From assembly GCA_039182735.1 (NCBI GenBank), contig JBCDCB010000001.1, forward strand, positions 1 to 64,000: 64,000 nucleotides of DNA, written 5' to 3'. The position numbers and the translations under genes are program-made. The notes under the pieces are model-generated. The model did not search any database and was not told where the DNA came from. It worked only from the letters and a program-made list of their open reading frames with translations. Shown piece by piece: positions 54,429 to 63,216 of the stretch; the first letter of the stretch is position 1, and each line of letters opens with the position of its first letter. Source of the DNA: JBCDCB01 sp039182735. GTDB taxonomy: Bacteria > Planctomycetota > Phycisphaerae > Phycisphaerales > UBA1924.

Positions 54429-55571
54429 TTACTCGCCGGCGTCGGGTCGCTTCACCACGGTGTACGTCGCGAAGAGATCGCCCTCGACGTTCATCCCCAT
54501 CGCGTCCCACCCGAGCGCGACGCCCATCGCGCGGGCCGACTCGGTGTCGTCGGCGTTGTACGCCAGCACCTCGAAGCCAGCCTCCTCCATCGTCTCGCGC
54601 GAGAAGGGGCAGCGACCGTCGGTCCACGGGCGGAAGCCGGGACCGGGGGGATCCGTCTTCGCGTGCAGGTTGTAGATCACGAACAGCCCGCCCGGCACGA
54701 GCGATTCGCGCACCGCCATGAGGTACGCCTCGTCGCTCACGCGCAGATCGACCCGCGCCTCGACGCCCTCGGGCGGGTGGATGAACCCCTTCTTCAGCGT
54801 GTTCTTCGAAGTAATGAGGTCGTAGCCCGGCGCGCCGTCGAGCGCCCCGCGCACGTCGTCGGCGATCCGCTTCTCCGCGGGCCAGTACCCGTCAAAGACC
54901 GCGACGCGACCGGTGTTCGCACCGAGTTCGGCGCCGGGTTCCTTCTCGTTCACCCCGTCGCCGTCGGCGTCGAGCACGTCCGCCACCGGATGGCGCGCCA
55001 CCGCCCCGGTCTGCCCGTCGTACAGCGCGGCGAGCAGGTCGTCGATATCCACGCCCACCGCGGTCGCGCCGAGGCTGGCCATCGCGCGCAGCTGGCCGAT
55101 CGACCCGTACCCGAAGTCGAGCACGTGCGCGCCGTCGATGCTCTCCATCCCGTGCTTGCCGGCGACCTCGAGCGTGCGCACGTACGCCACCGGCGTGCCG
55201 TAGCTCGTGAAGTAGAAACGGAACGGGTTGAAGCGCTGCAGCGCGAGCCCGGCCTTCTCCTCGTCCGTGGCCTGCGCGTGCTGCGCCGCGGTGAGCGCCC
55301 GGCGCTTGTTCACGTCGCGCTCGCGCGGATCGAACCAGATCGAAACCTCGATCGGCTCCGGCAGGCCGCGGATCGCCTCGAGGAAGCGGATCGACACGGG
55401 CTCCTCGACCTGGTTGAGCACGCGGTCGGCCTCGGTGCTGATCTGACGCATCACCAGCTCGCCCGGCGAGGGGCGGTCTTCCGCGTCCAGCGTCTGCTGG
55501 GCGTGCGCCATCGAACCCGCGGCGAGCGACACGGCGCCAGCGAGCGCCAACTTCCACGTTGAACCGGTCAT
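54429..55571 (-). CDS. Exported methyltransferase-like protein
   Basis: A 380-residue protein with a signal peptide (KLALAGAVSLAAGSMAHAQQ). A class I methyltransferase-like core follows: VLDFGYGSIGQLRAMASLG (motif I with a Tyr in the Gly loop), ATAVGVDIDDLLAALYD (acidic end of strand 2) and GYDLITSKNTLKKGFIHPPE, then VRESLVPGGLFVIYNLHAK. SAM is not known in the periplasm, so the domain may have another role or the signal may not be cleaved. ATG 55571. Convergent with the PEP-CTERM gene. Confidence 0.75.
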   Translation of the reverse strand: MTGSTWKLALAGAVSLAAGSMAHAQQTLDAEDRPSPGELVMRQISTEADRVLNQVEEPVSIRFLEAIRGLPEPIEVSIWFDPRERDVNKRRALTAAQHAQATDEEKAGLALQRFNPFRFYFTSYGTPVAYVRTLEVAGKHGMESIDGAHVLDFGYGSIGQLRAMASLGATAVGVDIDDLLAALYDGQTGAVARHPVADVLDADGDGVNEKEPGAELGANTGRVAVFDGYWPAEKRIADDVRGALDGAPGYDLITSKNTLKKGFIHPPEGVEARVDLRVSDEAYLMAVRESLVPGGLFVIYNLHAKTDPPGPGFRPWTDGRCPFSRETMEEAGFEVLAYNADDTESARAMGVALGWDAMGMNVEGDLFATYTVVKRPDAGE

Positions 55572-55657
55572 CGAGTCCTCCACGATCTGCCGACGAACCC
55601 ACCTCATCGGCGACGAGGAGCCTATACCGGGAGCCACGATCGCGGTTTTTCGACGCG

Positions 55658-56038
55658 TCAGCCCGGCAACCCCGGTGGGTCCACCACCCGCGCCGGCTCG
55701 TGCGCCGCATCAAACTGCGGCGGTCGGCTCAGCCAGATCGACCACACCTCCCGCGCCAGCCCGACGTAGCGCGCCGGCTCGCCCGCGTGCCCCCCGTGCA
55801 GCTCGCCGAACGCGTGGCACAGCAGCACCTTGAGCATGCCCTCTGTCGGCGCCTCGCTGGCGGCGGCCATGGCGAGGTGCGTCTCTTCGAGATAGGCCGA
55901 CTGCTCCGATGCGCCCTGATCGATGAGGCGGATGGGGTCGTAGCGGAGGATCGCGCGGTGGATGCGCTCGTGCGCCGACGACGCCCACTGCGCGACGATC
56001 GGGTCTTCGGGGCTGTCAGAGGGCGTGAGTTCGGTCAT
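55658..56038 (-). CDS. Conserved-looking small protein of unknown function
   Basis: A 126-residue protein starting with ATG at 56038 after GAGGTGGCC. Helical stretches: PIVAQWASSAHERIHRAILR, AYLEETHLAMAAASEAPTEG, LLCHAFGELHGGHAGEPARY. No family recognised. Codon use fits local coding DNA. It is on the same strand as the restriction gene 70 bp upstream. Confidence 0.6.
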   Translation of the reverse strand: MTELTPSDSPEDPIVAQWASSAHERIHRAILRYDPIRLIDQGASEQSAYLEETHLAMAAASEAPTEGMLKVLLCHAFGELHGGHAGEPARYVGLAREVWSIWLSRPPQFDAAHEPARVVDPPGLPG

Positions 56039-56107
56039 GGCCACCTCGATAGTCCCATTGCACCACAGATCGAAGAAAGGTCAACCTTCTACGGGGCACA
56101 AGGCGAT

Positions 56108-56827
56108 TCATGGGAACCGCTGGCGGTACGCCCGGCAAACCGACTGAATGAACGAGTCGTAGTGCAAAGGATCCCCCGTAGAAAGAGCGACGTGGGTATC
56201 CGCATACGACGCCGCATCGAGGATTTGATTGTCGGTATCGACGACGAGGACGCAGCACGCTTCGAGCCCGTATCCCGTCTTGCCGCCTCGCGTCGCGATC
56301 GATCGCGCTTCATCGATGCAGTGTCGCACAAGACGCTCCGGATTTTTGTGTTCGGTGACTTCGCCGCGACGAAGCGGGGACGCGAAGCGTGATGCCGCAT
56401 TGACGATGATGACACCACCGGCAATGGTCTGATTGTCGTAGTTGTGGACGTGCTCGTGATGCGCTTCGAGATCTCGCTTTCGGTTCTTGACGGCCTTTCG
56501 GTGTTCCGTCATCACCGCCTTGAGTTCGATGGCGATCTCGACATAGGACGGCTCCGCTTCGACGATTGCGACACCAGCAGAAGGCTCAACAACCTGCGGG
56601 GGCGAGCCGAGCACCAGATCAACATTCCAGTCGGCACGACCCGCACGAAGGGTGAAGTTCAGTGAGAACACGACCTCGCCCCGGCTGGCACGCTGAGCGA
56701 GCGGATCGCACGTCACGACCAGATCGTCAACGATCGCACGAGCGAGCGCGTTCGAGTGCTTGTCCGAACGGGGGTGATACCCGTGCTCGCGGAGATGATC
56801 GAGGAAACTTTCGGGGTTCGGACTCAT
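56108..56827 (-). CDS. Putative type II restriction endonuclease
   Basis: A 239-residue protein 11 bp downstream of the DNA methyltransferase gene. It has a PD-(D/E)xK-like arrangement: DWNVDLVLGSPP with Asp, then YVEIAIELKAVMTEHRKAVK with Glu-x-Lys (ELK), and Lys/Arg-rich AVKNRKRDLEAHHEHVHNYD. ATG 56827 follows GGAGCG. The N-terminus FLDHLREHGYHPRSDKHSNA is typical of proteins paired with methylases. The recognition site cannot be told. The role is inferred mainly from position and fold motif. Confidence 0.7.
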   Translation of the reverse strand: MSPNPESFLDHLREHGYHPRSDKHSNALARAIVDDLVVTCDPLAQRASRGEVVFSLNFTLRAGRADWNVDLVLGSPPQVVEPSAGVAIVEAEPSYVEIAIELKAVMTEHRKAVKNRKRDLEAHHEHVHNYDNQTIAGGVIIVNAASRFASPLRRGEVTEHKNPERLVRHCIDEARSIATRGGKTGYGLEACCVLVVDTDNQILDAASYADTHVALSTGDPLHYDSFIQSVCRAYRQRFP

Positions 56828-56838
56828 GCGGCGCTCCG

Positions 56839-57762
56839 CTACCGCTCGGCCGTGAAGTCGCACCCGAGTGGGGGCGTCCCGATTCGATTCCGGGCAATAT
56901 CGAAGTATTCAGGATCGATCTCGATTCCGAGTGAATTCCGATGGAACTCCATCGCGGCAAGCATCGTTGTTCCGGTGCCAACAAACGGATCCACAACCGT
57001 GTCGCCTACGAACGAGAACATGCCAATGAGGCGCCTGGCGATCTCGACCGGATACGGGGCCGGATGCAGACGCTGCGACTCGCCGGCGACATCGGTCCAG
57101 ACCTGCCGGAACCAGCGCCGGTGATCTTCCTTATCGATCATCGAAAGATCGCGCTGCAGCTGCGATGGCTTGCGATACCCACCCGGCTTGCGGAAGAGCA
57201 GAATGAACTCCACATCGTTCTTGATGATCGCATTCGGTTCGTAGGGCTTCCCGAGAAAGCCGCCCGGCCCCGCGACCTCGGTCGCCATGTTGCTGATCTT
57301 GTGCCAAAAGATCGGAGCCAGAGGATCAAAGCCAAGCGCCTGACACCGCACCTGCAAGTATGCGTGTAGCGGCTCAACAACGTGTCTACCGTGCGCCTTG
57401 CGGGATCGGCACACGTCGCCGACGACGATACACAAACGACCGCCAGGATCGAGCAGGTCGTAGCACGCCTGCCAAACTCGATCGAGCTCATCAAGAAACC
57501 GCTCACGCTCTGCGATGTGCCCGAGCTGATCACCATCCAAGTCGTCTCTGTATTCCTTGAGATCCCAGTACGGCGGGCTGGTCACAATCAGTTGGACACC
57601 GTTCTTGCCTCGGATGGAACGCAGGTCGCGCGCGTCACCAAGCACAAGCCGATGAGCCGTTTCAAGGATGTCCGGGCTGGAAGCCCACGCGAGGCGCTTG
57701 GCTTCAAACTTTTCGTCCAGCGGACGTTCCGATTTTCGAGCGACTGCCGCGGTGTTTCCCAT
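56839..57762 (-). CDS. Site-specific DNA methyltransferase (N4-C or N6-A), beta-class order
   Basis: A 307-residue protein. Catalytic motif IV LIVTSPPYWDLKEY comes first, and the SAM-binding motif I FVGDTVVDPFVGTGTTMLAA is near the C-terminus, so order is beta class. TSPPYW favours an exocyclic amino methyltransferase, likely m4C, but m6A is not excluded. Between them lies the target-recognition region (WHKISNMATEVAGPGGFLGK). ATG 57762. It protects the DNA from the partner nuclease gene at 56108. Methylation can be read by long-read sequencing. Confidence 0.9.
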   Translation of the reverse strand: MGNTAAVARKSERPLDEKFEAKRLAWASSPDILETAHRLVLGDARDLRSIRGKNGVQLIVTSPPYWDLKEYRDDLDGDQLGHIAERERFLDELDRVWQACYDLLDPGGRLCIVVGDVCRSRKAHGRHVVEPLHAYLQVRCQALGFDPLAPIFWHKISNMATEVAGPGGFLGKPYEPNAIIKNDVEFILLFRKPGGYRKPSQLQRDLSMIDKEDHRRWFRQVWTDVAGESQRLHPAPYPVEIARRLIGMFSFVGDTVVDPFVGTGTTMLAAMEFHRNSLGIEIDPEYFDIARNRIGTPPLGCDFTAER

Positions 57763-57824
57763 GCAGCAATCTTACCCTTTCACAGCGCAGCACACCGCGG
57801 CGATCAACACGGTCATCCGCTTCA

Positions 57825-59099
57825 TCATCCCGCCTCCCCGATGCCGAGCGCTTGCTCAAGGCGCGCGCGCAGGTCGCCCGCGTCGTGCCCGGCCTTCTCG
57901 ATCTCTTCCATCAGGTGCAACGCGTCGTTCGTCGGCGCGCCGGACTTGATCGCGTACTCGATCAGCGCGATGCGCATCTCGGGCGAGTCATGCATGAAGA
58001 GGGCGTAGCGCACGATCTCATGAGCCGTCTCGAGGTTGCCCGACGCCAATGCGCCGGCGTATTGCTCGCCAGTCCAGCCCAGTGCGGCATCACGCAGCGT
58101 TGAAACGTCGGTCAACTCTCCACGGCGCACCATGCTTTGCATTTCCTCGACGGGCTCTGGCACGATGAGCGGCACATCTTCCCATCGTTCGGCGGCCACA
58201 ACCGCCTCGTACGCGAAGTTTCCGCATCGCTTCAGCAGCCTGTCCCTCGCAGGGCTGGCTTTGGCTTCATCCAACCAGTTGAGGATCGCCTCATCGTCCC
58301 CGATCACCTGATTCAGTATCAGCCACGCGCGCAGGTCTGAGATGCGCTTCCTGCCATCCGAACGCACGACTCTTGTGAGTGCATCGCGACGCTCGGTGAA
58401 CGCGGCTCGTGCCGATTCATGCCGCTCGATCAGGTACTCGACAGAATGGTGCCACATCATGCTGTGAAGACCGACTGCGATCGACGAAGTGAGATTCGGG
58501 CTCGCCTGATCGAAGAGCCATAGGTACTGCTCCGTCGCGATGTCGAAGAGTCCGGCGCTGAGGGCATCGGAAGCGAGGCGCGAGCGGGCCGACAGGTCGG
58601 TGCCCGGCGAGTCTTCGATGTTGGCGGCGCGCTGTCGGATCTTCGCGAGTTCCCCGCCACCGCCTTCGACCGATCGTAGCCATTCCACAAACTGATCGGC
58701 CTTCCGGGCGCCGGTGATCCGGTCGGCGGTCTCGCCGTCCCTGATGAGCACGATCGTGGGCATCGCGGAGACCGCAAACGCCTCCGCGACCTCGTTCTGT
58801 TCGTCCACATCGATCTTGATGCTGAGCGCGTTCGCGTGCAGCCACGCGCTGACCGAGGCGTCGGGGTAGACGTCGCGCCCCATCATCTTGCAGGGCCGGC
58901 ACCACTCGGCGGTGAAGTGCAGCAGCGCGAACCGACCCGACTCGCCTGCAAGCTCGATCGCGCGGACGTGGTCGATCTCTCGCACCCAGACGCCGTCGAA
59001 CTCGAGGCTGTCGGGCAGAGGCTTCGGGACCAGCGGATCCACGTCCGCCAAACACACCGGCGCGATCAGCAGCGTCAACGCAACGATCAATCCACGCAT
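57825..59099 (-). CDS. Exported thioredoxin-domain protein with helical domain
   Basis: A 424-residue protein with a signal peptide (RGLIVALTLLIAPVCLADVD). A thioredoxin fold has active site AEWCRPCKM and cis-Pro region AVSAMPTIVLIRDGE. After about residue 170 is a helical domain also present in the 59189 gene (LFDIATEQYLWLFDQASPNL, YLIERHESARAAFTERRDAL, HDSPEMRIALIEYAIKSGAP). ATG 59099 after GGTGGAGG. Probably a periplasmic disulfide-handling protein with a TPR-like or scaffold tail. Confidence 0.82.
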   Translation of the reverse strand: MRGLIVALTLLIAPVCLADVDPLVPKPLPDSLEFDGVWVREIDHVRAIELAGESGRFALLHFTAEWCRPCKMMGRDVYPDASVSAWLHANALSIKIDVDEQNEVAEAFAVSAMPTIVLIRDGETADRITGARKADQFVEWLRSVEGGGGELAKIRQRAANIEDSPGTDLSARSRLASDALSAGLFDIATEQYLWLFDQASPNLTSSIAVGLHSMMWHHSVEYLIERHESARAAFTERRDALTRVVRSDGRKRISDLRAWLILNQVIGDDEAILNWLDEAKASPARDRLLKRCGNFAYEAVVAAERWEDVPLIVPEPVEEMQSMVRRGELTDVSTLRDAALGWTGEQYAGALASGNLETAHEIVRYALFMHDSPEMRIALIEYAIKSGAPTNDALHLMEEIEKAGHDAGDLRARLEQALGIGEAG

Positions 59100-59188
59100 G
59101 AGAACCTCCACCGCTATTGCAACACAAGTCGGGCGGAGGTCAAGCGGATTGTGCGAACTCGGGGTCTGAGGCCCGCGGCGGGGCATCT

Positions 59189-60061
59189 TCACGCCGCCGG
59201 GCCGTCGCGCAATGTTCGTCGCAGACGTTTACGCACGTCGGTGACATCTCGCCCCATCGCCTCTGCCTCGTCGAGCAGCCCCGCGTCTCGCTCGGAGGGA
59301 CAGCCGCACGCGATCGCGAGTTCGACAAGCCAGCAGCGCATCTCGGGCGTGTCGTCGTGCGCGATCGCGAACTCGACGAGCGCGCCCGCCTTTGTGTCGT
59401 TGCCCGTCGCGAGCATGCCGGCGTAGTAATGCGCTGCGTACGTTCTCAGTCTGCGCGCATCGCGTTCGAGCTGGCGCTCTCGATCGCGTTCGGATCGATC
59501 CGACTTGACCAACGTATTGCGTGCGGCAAAGAGATCAAGTTGACGTTGAAGGCGTGAGATCGGATCCGGAATCAGCCTGCCGAGGTCCGCCCACCGCTCG
59601 TTCTTCGCGAGCAGTTCTTCGATGTCCCGCGACATACCATCAAGAACCTCTTGGTAGCGGATGTTGCCTTTGATGCCGTCGTACCATTCCAACACGACAT
59701 CCGTGTCGCCCAGTCGTTCACTCAGTTCGATCCAGTCTCGATATGCGTCTCGCTGAGACATTCGCCCTGCCCTTTGGGCTCGTTCGAGCAAGGCGTCTCG
59801 CTTGGCGGCGAATGCCGCACGCGCGGGCGGGTGGCACTCGATGAGTTTCTCAATCTCACTCGCCATGAAGGAAGACCGCACGCCGGACATGGACAGCGCG
59901 TACTTCAGCATGTTGTCCCACAGCCATTTGAACTGCGACAGCGCGAGATCGAGAACGCGCTCGCGAAGTGCGTCACGCGCGAGCTGAAAACGCTCGTCGA
60001 CCATCGGCTGGTCCGACGCCTCGATCTCGGCTGCTCGTTCCTGCAAGTCAGGCATCATCAT
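59189..60061 (-). CDS. Helical protein, paralogue of the thioredoxin protein tail
   Basis: A 290-residue protein with no signal peptide. Its body aligns with the downstream protein minus the thioredoxin: LDLALSQFKWLWDNMLKYAL, EKLIECHPPARAAFAAKRDA, HDDTPEMRCWLVELAIACGC. ATG 60061 overlaps the zinc-ribbon gene stop as ATGA (a run of three ATG codons at 60055-60061). Paralogy is by eye. Probably cotranscribed with nuoF. Confidence 0.75.
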   Translation of the reverse strand: MMMPDLQERAAEIEASDQPMVDERFQLARDALRERVLDLALSQFKWLWDNMLKYALSMSGVRSSFMASEIEKLIECHPPARAAFAAKRDALLERAQRAGRMSQRDAYRDWIELSERLGDTDVVLEWYDGIKGNIRYQEVLDGMSRDIEELLAKNERWADLGRLIPDPISRLQRQLDLFAARNTLVKSDRSERDRERQLERDARRLRTYAAHYYAGMLATGNDTKAGALVEFAIAHDDTPEMRCWLVELAIACGCPSERDAGLLDEAEAMGRDVTDVRKRLRRTLRDGPAA

Positions 60062-60333
60062 CCATTCGGACGAGGCAGCTTCACGTTCCGAAGAGTTTCG
60101 CGATCGAGTGCCTCGAAGCGCGCATGGACCCGGGCGCGATCGAAGTGCATCGGCCGCTTCGCGCAGTTCACATGCGACGACCAATCGCACCTGCCGCACA
60201 CGAACCAGATCCAGTATCGATCCGTCGCTGGATTCGTGAACCACACTTCAACGGAATTCGCGTCGCAGGATGGGCAGGGAAGCCCCGATGTCGTCCCGGA
60301 TTCCTCGTGCAGTTGGAGGAACTCGATACTCAC
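60058..60333 (-). CDS. Small zinc-ribbon protein coupled to nuoF
   Basis: A 91-residue protein with GLPCPSCDANSVEVWFTNPA and WFVCGRCDWSSHVNCAKRPM, giving CxxC pairs for a zinc ribbon plus one more Cys. GTG at 60333 overlaps the nuoF stop as GTGA. No known Complex I role; possibly an RNA- or protein-binding accessory. Predicted soluble. Confidence 0.75.
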   Translation of the reverse strand: MSIEFLQLHEESGTTSGLPCPSCDANSVEVWFTNPATDRYWIWFVCGRCDWSSHVNCAKRPMHFDRARVHARFEALDRETLRNVKLPRPNG

Positions 60334-61736
60334 CCGTTCGCCGCGGCGCCCACGCTCATCGTCACCGGCACGAACGTCCGCTCCACCCGGCTCTCGAACT
60401 CCTCCGGGAACTTGTTCATGATCGTGCGGATCGCCCAGTTGTTGCCGTCGGCGAGGCCGCAGATCGTCGTGCCGGGCATCGCGCCCATGCTCGTCGCGAT
60501 CTCGAGCGCCAGATCCAGATCCTTCGTCTTGCCGTTGCCGTGCTCGATGCGCGTCAGCAGTTGGTACAGCCACCCGCTGCCCTCGCGGCAGGGCGTGCAC
60601 TGCCCGCACGACTCGTGCTTGAAGAAGCGTGCGATGTTGCGCGCCACGGCGACCATGTCGGTGTCTTCATCGAAGATCGTCGGGCACGCGGTGCCGAGGC
60701 CCAGCACGTTGTACTTGCCGATATCGAAGTCCATCGGCGCGTCGAACTCGTCGGTGCCGAGCACGCCGGTCGAGACGCCGCCGGCGATGGCGGCTTTGAA
60801 CTTCCTGCCGTTCCGCATGCCGCCGCAATAGTCGTTGACAAGCGTGCTGAGCGGGATGCCGAGGTCGAACTCGAAGAGGTCGGGCGCGGTGACGTGCCCG
60901 GAGACGCCGAAGAGTTTCGTGCCGAACGAGGGCGGCCCGCCCGCGCCGGCGGTGCCCTGCTGCTGGAACCACTCGACGCCGTGCTCGACGATCGAGGGCA
61001 CGTGGCAGAGCGTCTCGACGTTGTTGATGATCGTGGGCCTGCCGAAAAGGCCCTTCACAGCGGGGAAGGGCGGCTTGACGCGCGGCCACCCGCGTTTGCC
61101 CTCGAGCGATTCGAGCAGGCCCGTCTCTTCGCCGCAGATGTACGCGCCCGCGCCGCGGTGCAGGTGGCACTCAACGCTGAAGGGCTCGCCCGTCGCGGTG
61201 TTCGCGCCGCTGAGCAGTCCCTTCTCGCCGAAGACGCCGTGCTCGTAGGCCTCTTTGATCGCCTCTTCGACGACGGCGGCCTGGTGGTGGTACTCGCCGC
61301 GGATGTAGATGTACGCGCGATCGAGCCTGCACGCGTAGCACGCGATCGCGATGCCCTCGAGCATGAGGTGCGGGTCGAAGTCCATGAGCAGGCGGTCCTT
61401 GAAGGTGCCCGGCTCCGACTCGTCCGCGTTGATCGCGAGATAGCGCGGCTCGCCCTTGTCAAGGCGTTCGCGCTGCGAGCCTTCTGCCTTCGGAAGGAAC
61501 GTCCACTTGAGCCCGGTGGGGAAGCCCGCGCCGCCACGCCCGCGCAGCGCGCTGTCCTTGACCGCGCTGACGACATCGTCGGGGTTCATCGAGAGCGCTT
61601 TGCGGAGCGCCTCGTAGCCGCCCGTCTGGACGTATTCGTCGTAGCGGACGATGTGCCGGTCCTTCGGATCGCCGAAGGGCCTGCACGGGATGCGCTTGGT
61701 GAGGATGGGGAAGTCGGTCTTGGGCTGCCAGGACAT
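60330..61736 (-). CDS. nuoF: NADH-quinone oxidoreductase subunit F (51 kDa)
   Basis: A 468-residue flavoprotein that oxidises NADH in Complex I. FMN/NADH site GRGGAGFPTGLKW, ESEPGTFKDRLLM and GAGAYICGEETGLLESLEGK; the [4Fe-4S] ligands are SCGQCTPCREGSGW with a later Cys in TTICGLADGNNW. ATG 61736. A little longer than E. coli NuoF (445). First of a four-gene set with overlapping starts (zinc ribbon, helical, thioredoxin). nuoE is 1.5 kb away with other genes between. Confidence 0.97.
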   Translation of the reverse strand: MSWQPKTDFPILTKRIPCRPFGDPKDRHIVRYDEYVQTGGYEALRKALSMNPDDVVSAVKDSALRGRGGAGFPTGLKWTFLPKAEGSQRERLDKGEPRYLAINADESEPGTFKDRLLMDFDPHLMLEGIAIACYACRLDRAYIYIRGEYHHQAAVVEEAIKEAYEHGVFGEKGLLSGANTATGEPFSVECHLHRGAGAYICGEETGLLESLEGKRGWPRVKPPFPAVKGLFGRPTIINNVETLCHVPSIVEHGVEWFQQQGTAGAGGPPSFGTKLFGVSGHVTAPDLFEFDLGIPLSTLVNDYCGGMRNGRKFKAAIAGGVSTGVLGTDEFDAPMDFDIGKYNVLGLGTACPTIFDEDTDMVAVARNIARFFKHESCGQCTPCREGSGWLYQLLTRIEHGNGKTKDLDLALEIATSMGAMPGTTICGLADGNNWAIRTIMNKFPEEFESRVERTFVPVTMSVGAAANG

Positions 61737-61896
61737 GGCGTGTTCCTTCACGGAGGACCTATTCGTGAACGCATGCAGTCTAAGCGGAGGAGCACGGCGG
61801 GAACACGTTGCCCGACATGGGGCTTGATGCGCGGGTCTGGGGGCTGGGGTGCGGGGTCCGGAAGAACAGCGGCGTACGACCGAGCGTATCGGAGAC
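61737..61896. repeat. Intergenic region with G-run motif
   Basis: G-runs at 61833-61856 (GGG, GGGGG, GGGG, GGGG) match the four-run motif at 4272-4295 and 36539-36570. It lies between the divergent nuoF and BamE-like genes. Confidence 0.65.
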
Positions 61897-62340
61897 ATGC
61901 GACTGCCCCGACCGCCTGCCATCCCGCTCATCCGTATCGCGTGCATCGGGCTCACGACCACCCTGTTCGTGATCGTCGCGTTGATCGCTTGGGCGCTCTT
62001 TGCGGGCTCATCGGTTCGCGGGCCGCGGCACCCGCCCATCGCGTTCGATTCCGCGATCTGGAAAGCGTGGGACGATACACATCAGGACGATCGGCGCTGG
62101 CTTCGCCAGCAGATGCTCGACGACCTGCTCAGGAACGATCGACTCGTCGGGATGAGCGAACCCAACGTCCGCGATCTGCTCGGCGAAGGGCAGCGCCTGG
62201 ACTGGGAGTCAACCAACACCTGGACGTGGACCTACTTCCTGGGCTCGGACATGATGCCCGACGGGTATTACCTGGTCTTTCTCGAAGTCGAGTTCGACGC
62301 GCAGAACGTGGTGCGCTCGACGCGCGTGTTCCGAGACTAA
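61897..62340 (+). CDS. Membrane-anchored BamE/SmpA-like protein
   Basis: A 147-residue protein with one N-terminal helix (ACIGLTTTLFVIVALIAWAL) and a small domain: LVGMSEPNVRDLLGEGQRLD, WTWTYFLGSDMMPDG, YYLVFLEVEFDAQNVVRST. The pattern (LxGMSxxxVxxLLG ... W.Y.LG ... L.V.F) is that of BamE/SmpA-like domains. ATG 61897. No lipobox. Function in envelope assembly is a guess. Confidence 0.65.
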   Translation: MRLPRPPAIPLIRIACIGLTTTLFVIVALIAWALFAGSSVRGPRHPPIAFDSAIWKAWDDTHQDDRRWLRQQMLDDLLRNDRLVGMSEPNVRDLLGEGQRLDWESTNTWTWTYFLGSDMMPDGYYLVFLEVEFDAQNVVRSTRVFRD

Positions 62341-62377
62341 ACCCCAGACCCCGGCCCCAAGACCCCGGGCCCCACTC
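62341..62377. repeat. C-run complement of the G-run motif
   Basis: Runs of C (CCCC, CCCC, CCCC, CCCC, CCC) at 62342-62373 give the same motif on the minus strand, between convergent genes. Confidence 0.6.
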
Positions 62378-62992
62378 TCAGTCGGCCCGGTTGTGCTGGT
62401 TCATCGTGTCGAGGCTGAACGCCTCGTTCTCCACGGGGTATCTGCCGTAGTTCCCCGCGAACCGCTCGCGCACCGGCACGCTCGCGAGGCTGCTCTCCTC
62501 CCGCACCGGCTCGAAGGCGATACGCAGCGCGTCTTCGCCCAGCGCGCGCACCTGGTAGGGCGGCGGGCCGCCCAGCTCGAACCACACCGGCATGTCGCGC
62601 CCTTCGACACGCACCTCGGCGCGGACGACGCCGTCGGCCGCACGCGTCACCCACCCGGAGATCCCGACGGAGTTGAAGGCCTTCTCGCCCGGCGCGATCG
62701 CCACGGGGCTCAGCGGCGTGCGCCAATCGGTCACGCCGGTCGGCGCGGTCTGATCGATGCGCCCGATCCAGTAGCGCACCTCGATGGGCACGTCGGACTC
62801 GTTGCGGAAGGAGACGGTGGGCCCGTAGTCGCTGTTGGCGATGATGAACATCCCCGTCGCTGCGAGCGGCCCCGGGGCGATCAGCTCGTGCCCGAGAAAG
62901 CTCGTGAGCATGGCCGGCTGAGGGTTCTGGCACCCGCCCATCGCCGCGGCCAGGGCAACCGTGGTAGCAATCGCGAGCGTGGCGTGACGCAT
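62378..62992 (-). CDS. Predicted lipoprotein of unknown function
   Basis: A 204-residue protein with lipobox MGGC (Cys21) after AIATTVALAAAMGG. The body is beta-rich: MFIIANSDYGPTVSFRNESD, VEVRVEGRDMPVWFELGG type strands. ATG 62992 overlaps the preceding small gene by one base (TGATG). It follows nuoE in the same run. No family recognised. Confidence 0.75.
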   Translation of the reverse strand: MRHATLAIATTVALAAAMGGCQNPQPAMLTSFLGHELIAPGPLAATGMFIIANSDYGPTVSFRNESDVPIEVRYWIGRIDQTAPTGVTDWRTPLSPVAIAPGEKAFNSVGISGWVTRAADGVVRAEVRVEGRDMPVWFELGGPPPYQVRALGEDALRIAFEPVREESSLASVPVRERFAGNYGRYPVENEAFSLDTMNQHNRAD

Positions 62993-63216
62993 CACCCGTT
63001 CTCCCCTGACGGGCCGTCCTTCGGGAGGATGACCTCGTCGATCGTCGTTCGGCGGAGGATGACCTTCCCGGACGCGCTGTCCATCTCCGCCTCTGTGGTC
63101 TGTCGGTTCAACTCCACCCGCTTGTTGACCGCGGACCCGCGAAGCGACGCCCGGAAACCACCGAACGCCCGCCCCAGGCGGCGCGCCCAACCCGATGCGC
63201 CCGGCTCAGTGCCCAT
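62992..63216 (-). CDS. Small basic protein overlapping nuoE
   Basis: A 74-residue protein (WARRLGRAFGGFRASLRGSA, then KRVELNRQTTEAEMDSASGK). ATG 63216 lies 11 bp inside the nuoE end. Its stop overlaps the lipoprotein start. No family recognised; the overlaps on both sides favour real translation. Confidence 0.55.
   Translation of the reverse strand: MGTEPGASGWARRLGRAFGGFRASLRGSAVNKRVELNRQTTEAEMDSASGKVILRRTTIDEVILPKDGPSGENG

Noticed and set aside
57772..57828. An 18-codon frame with ATGA overlap after the thioredoxin gene (MMKRMTVLIAAVCCAVKG)
   Set aside because: Too short to judge; it could be a signal-peptide remnant but no longer gene follows.
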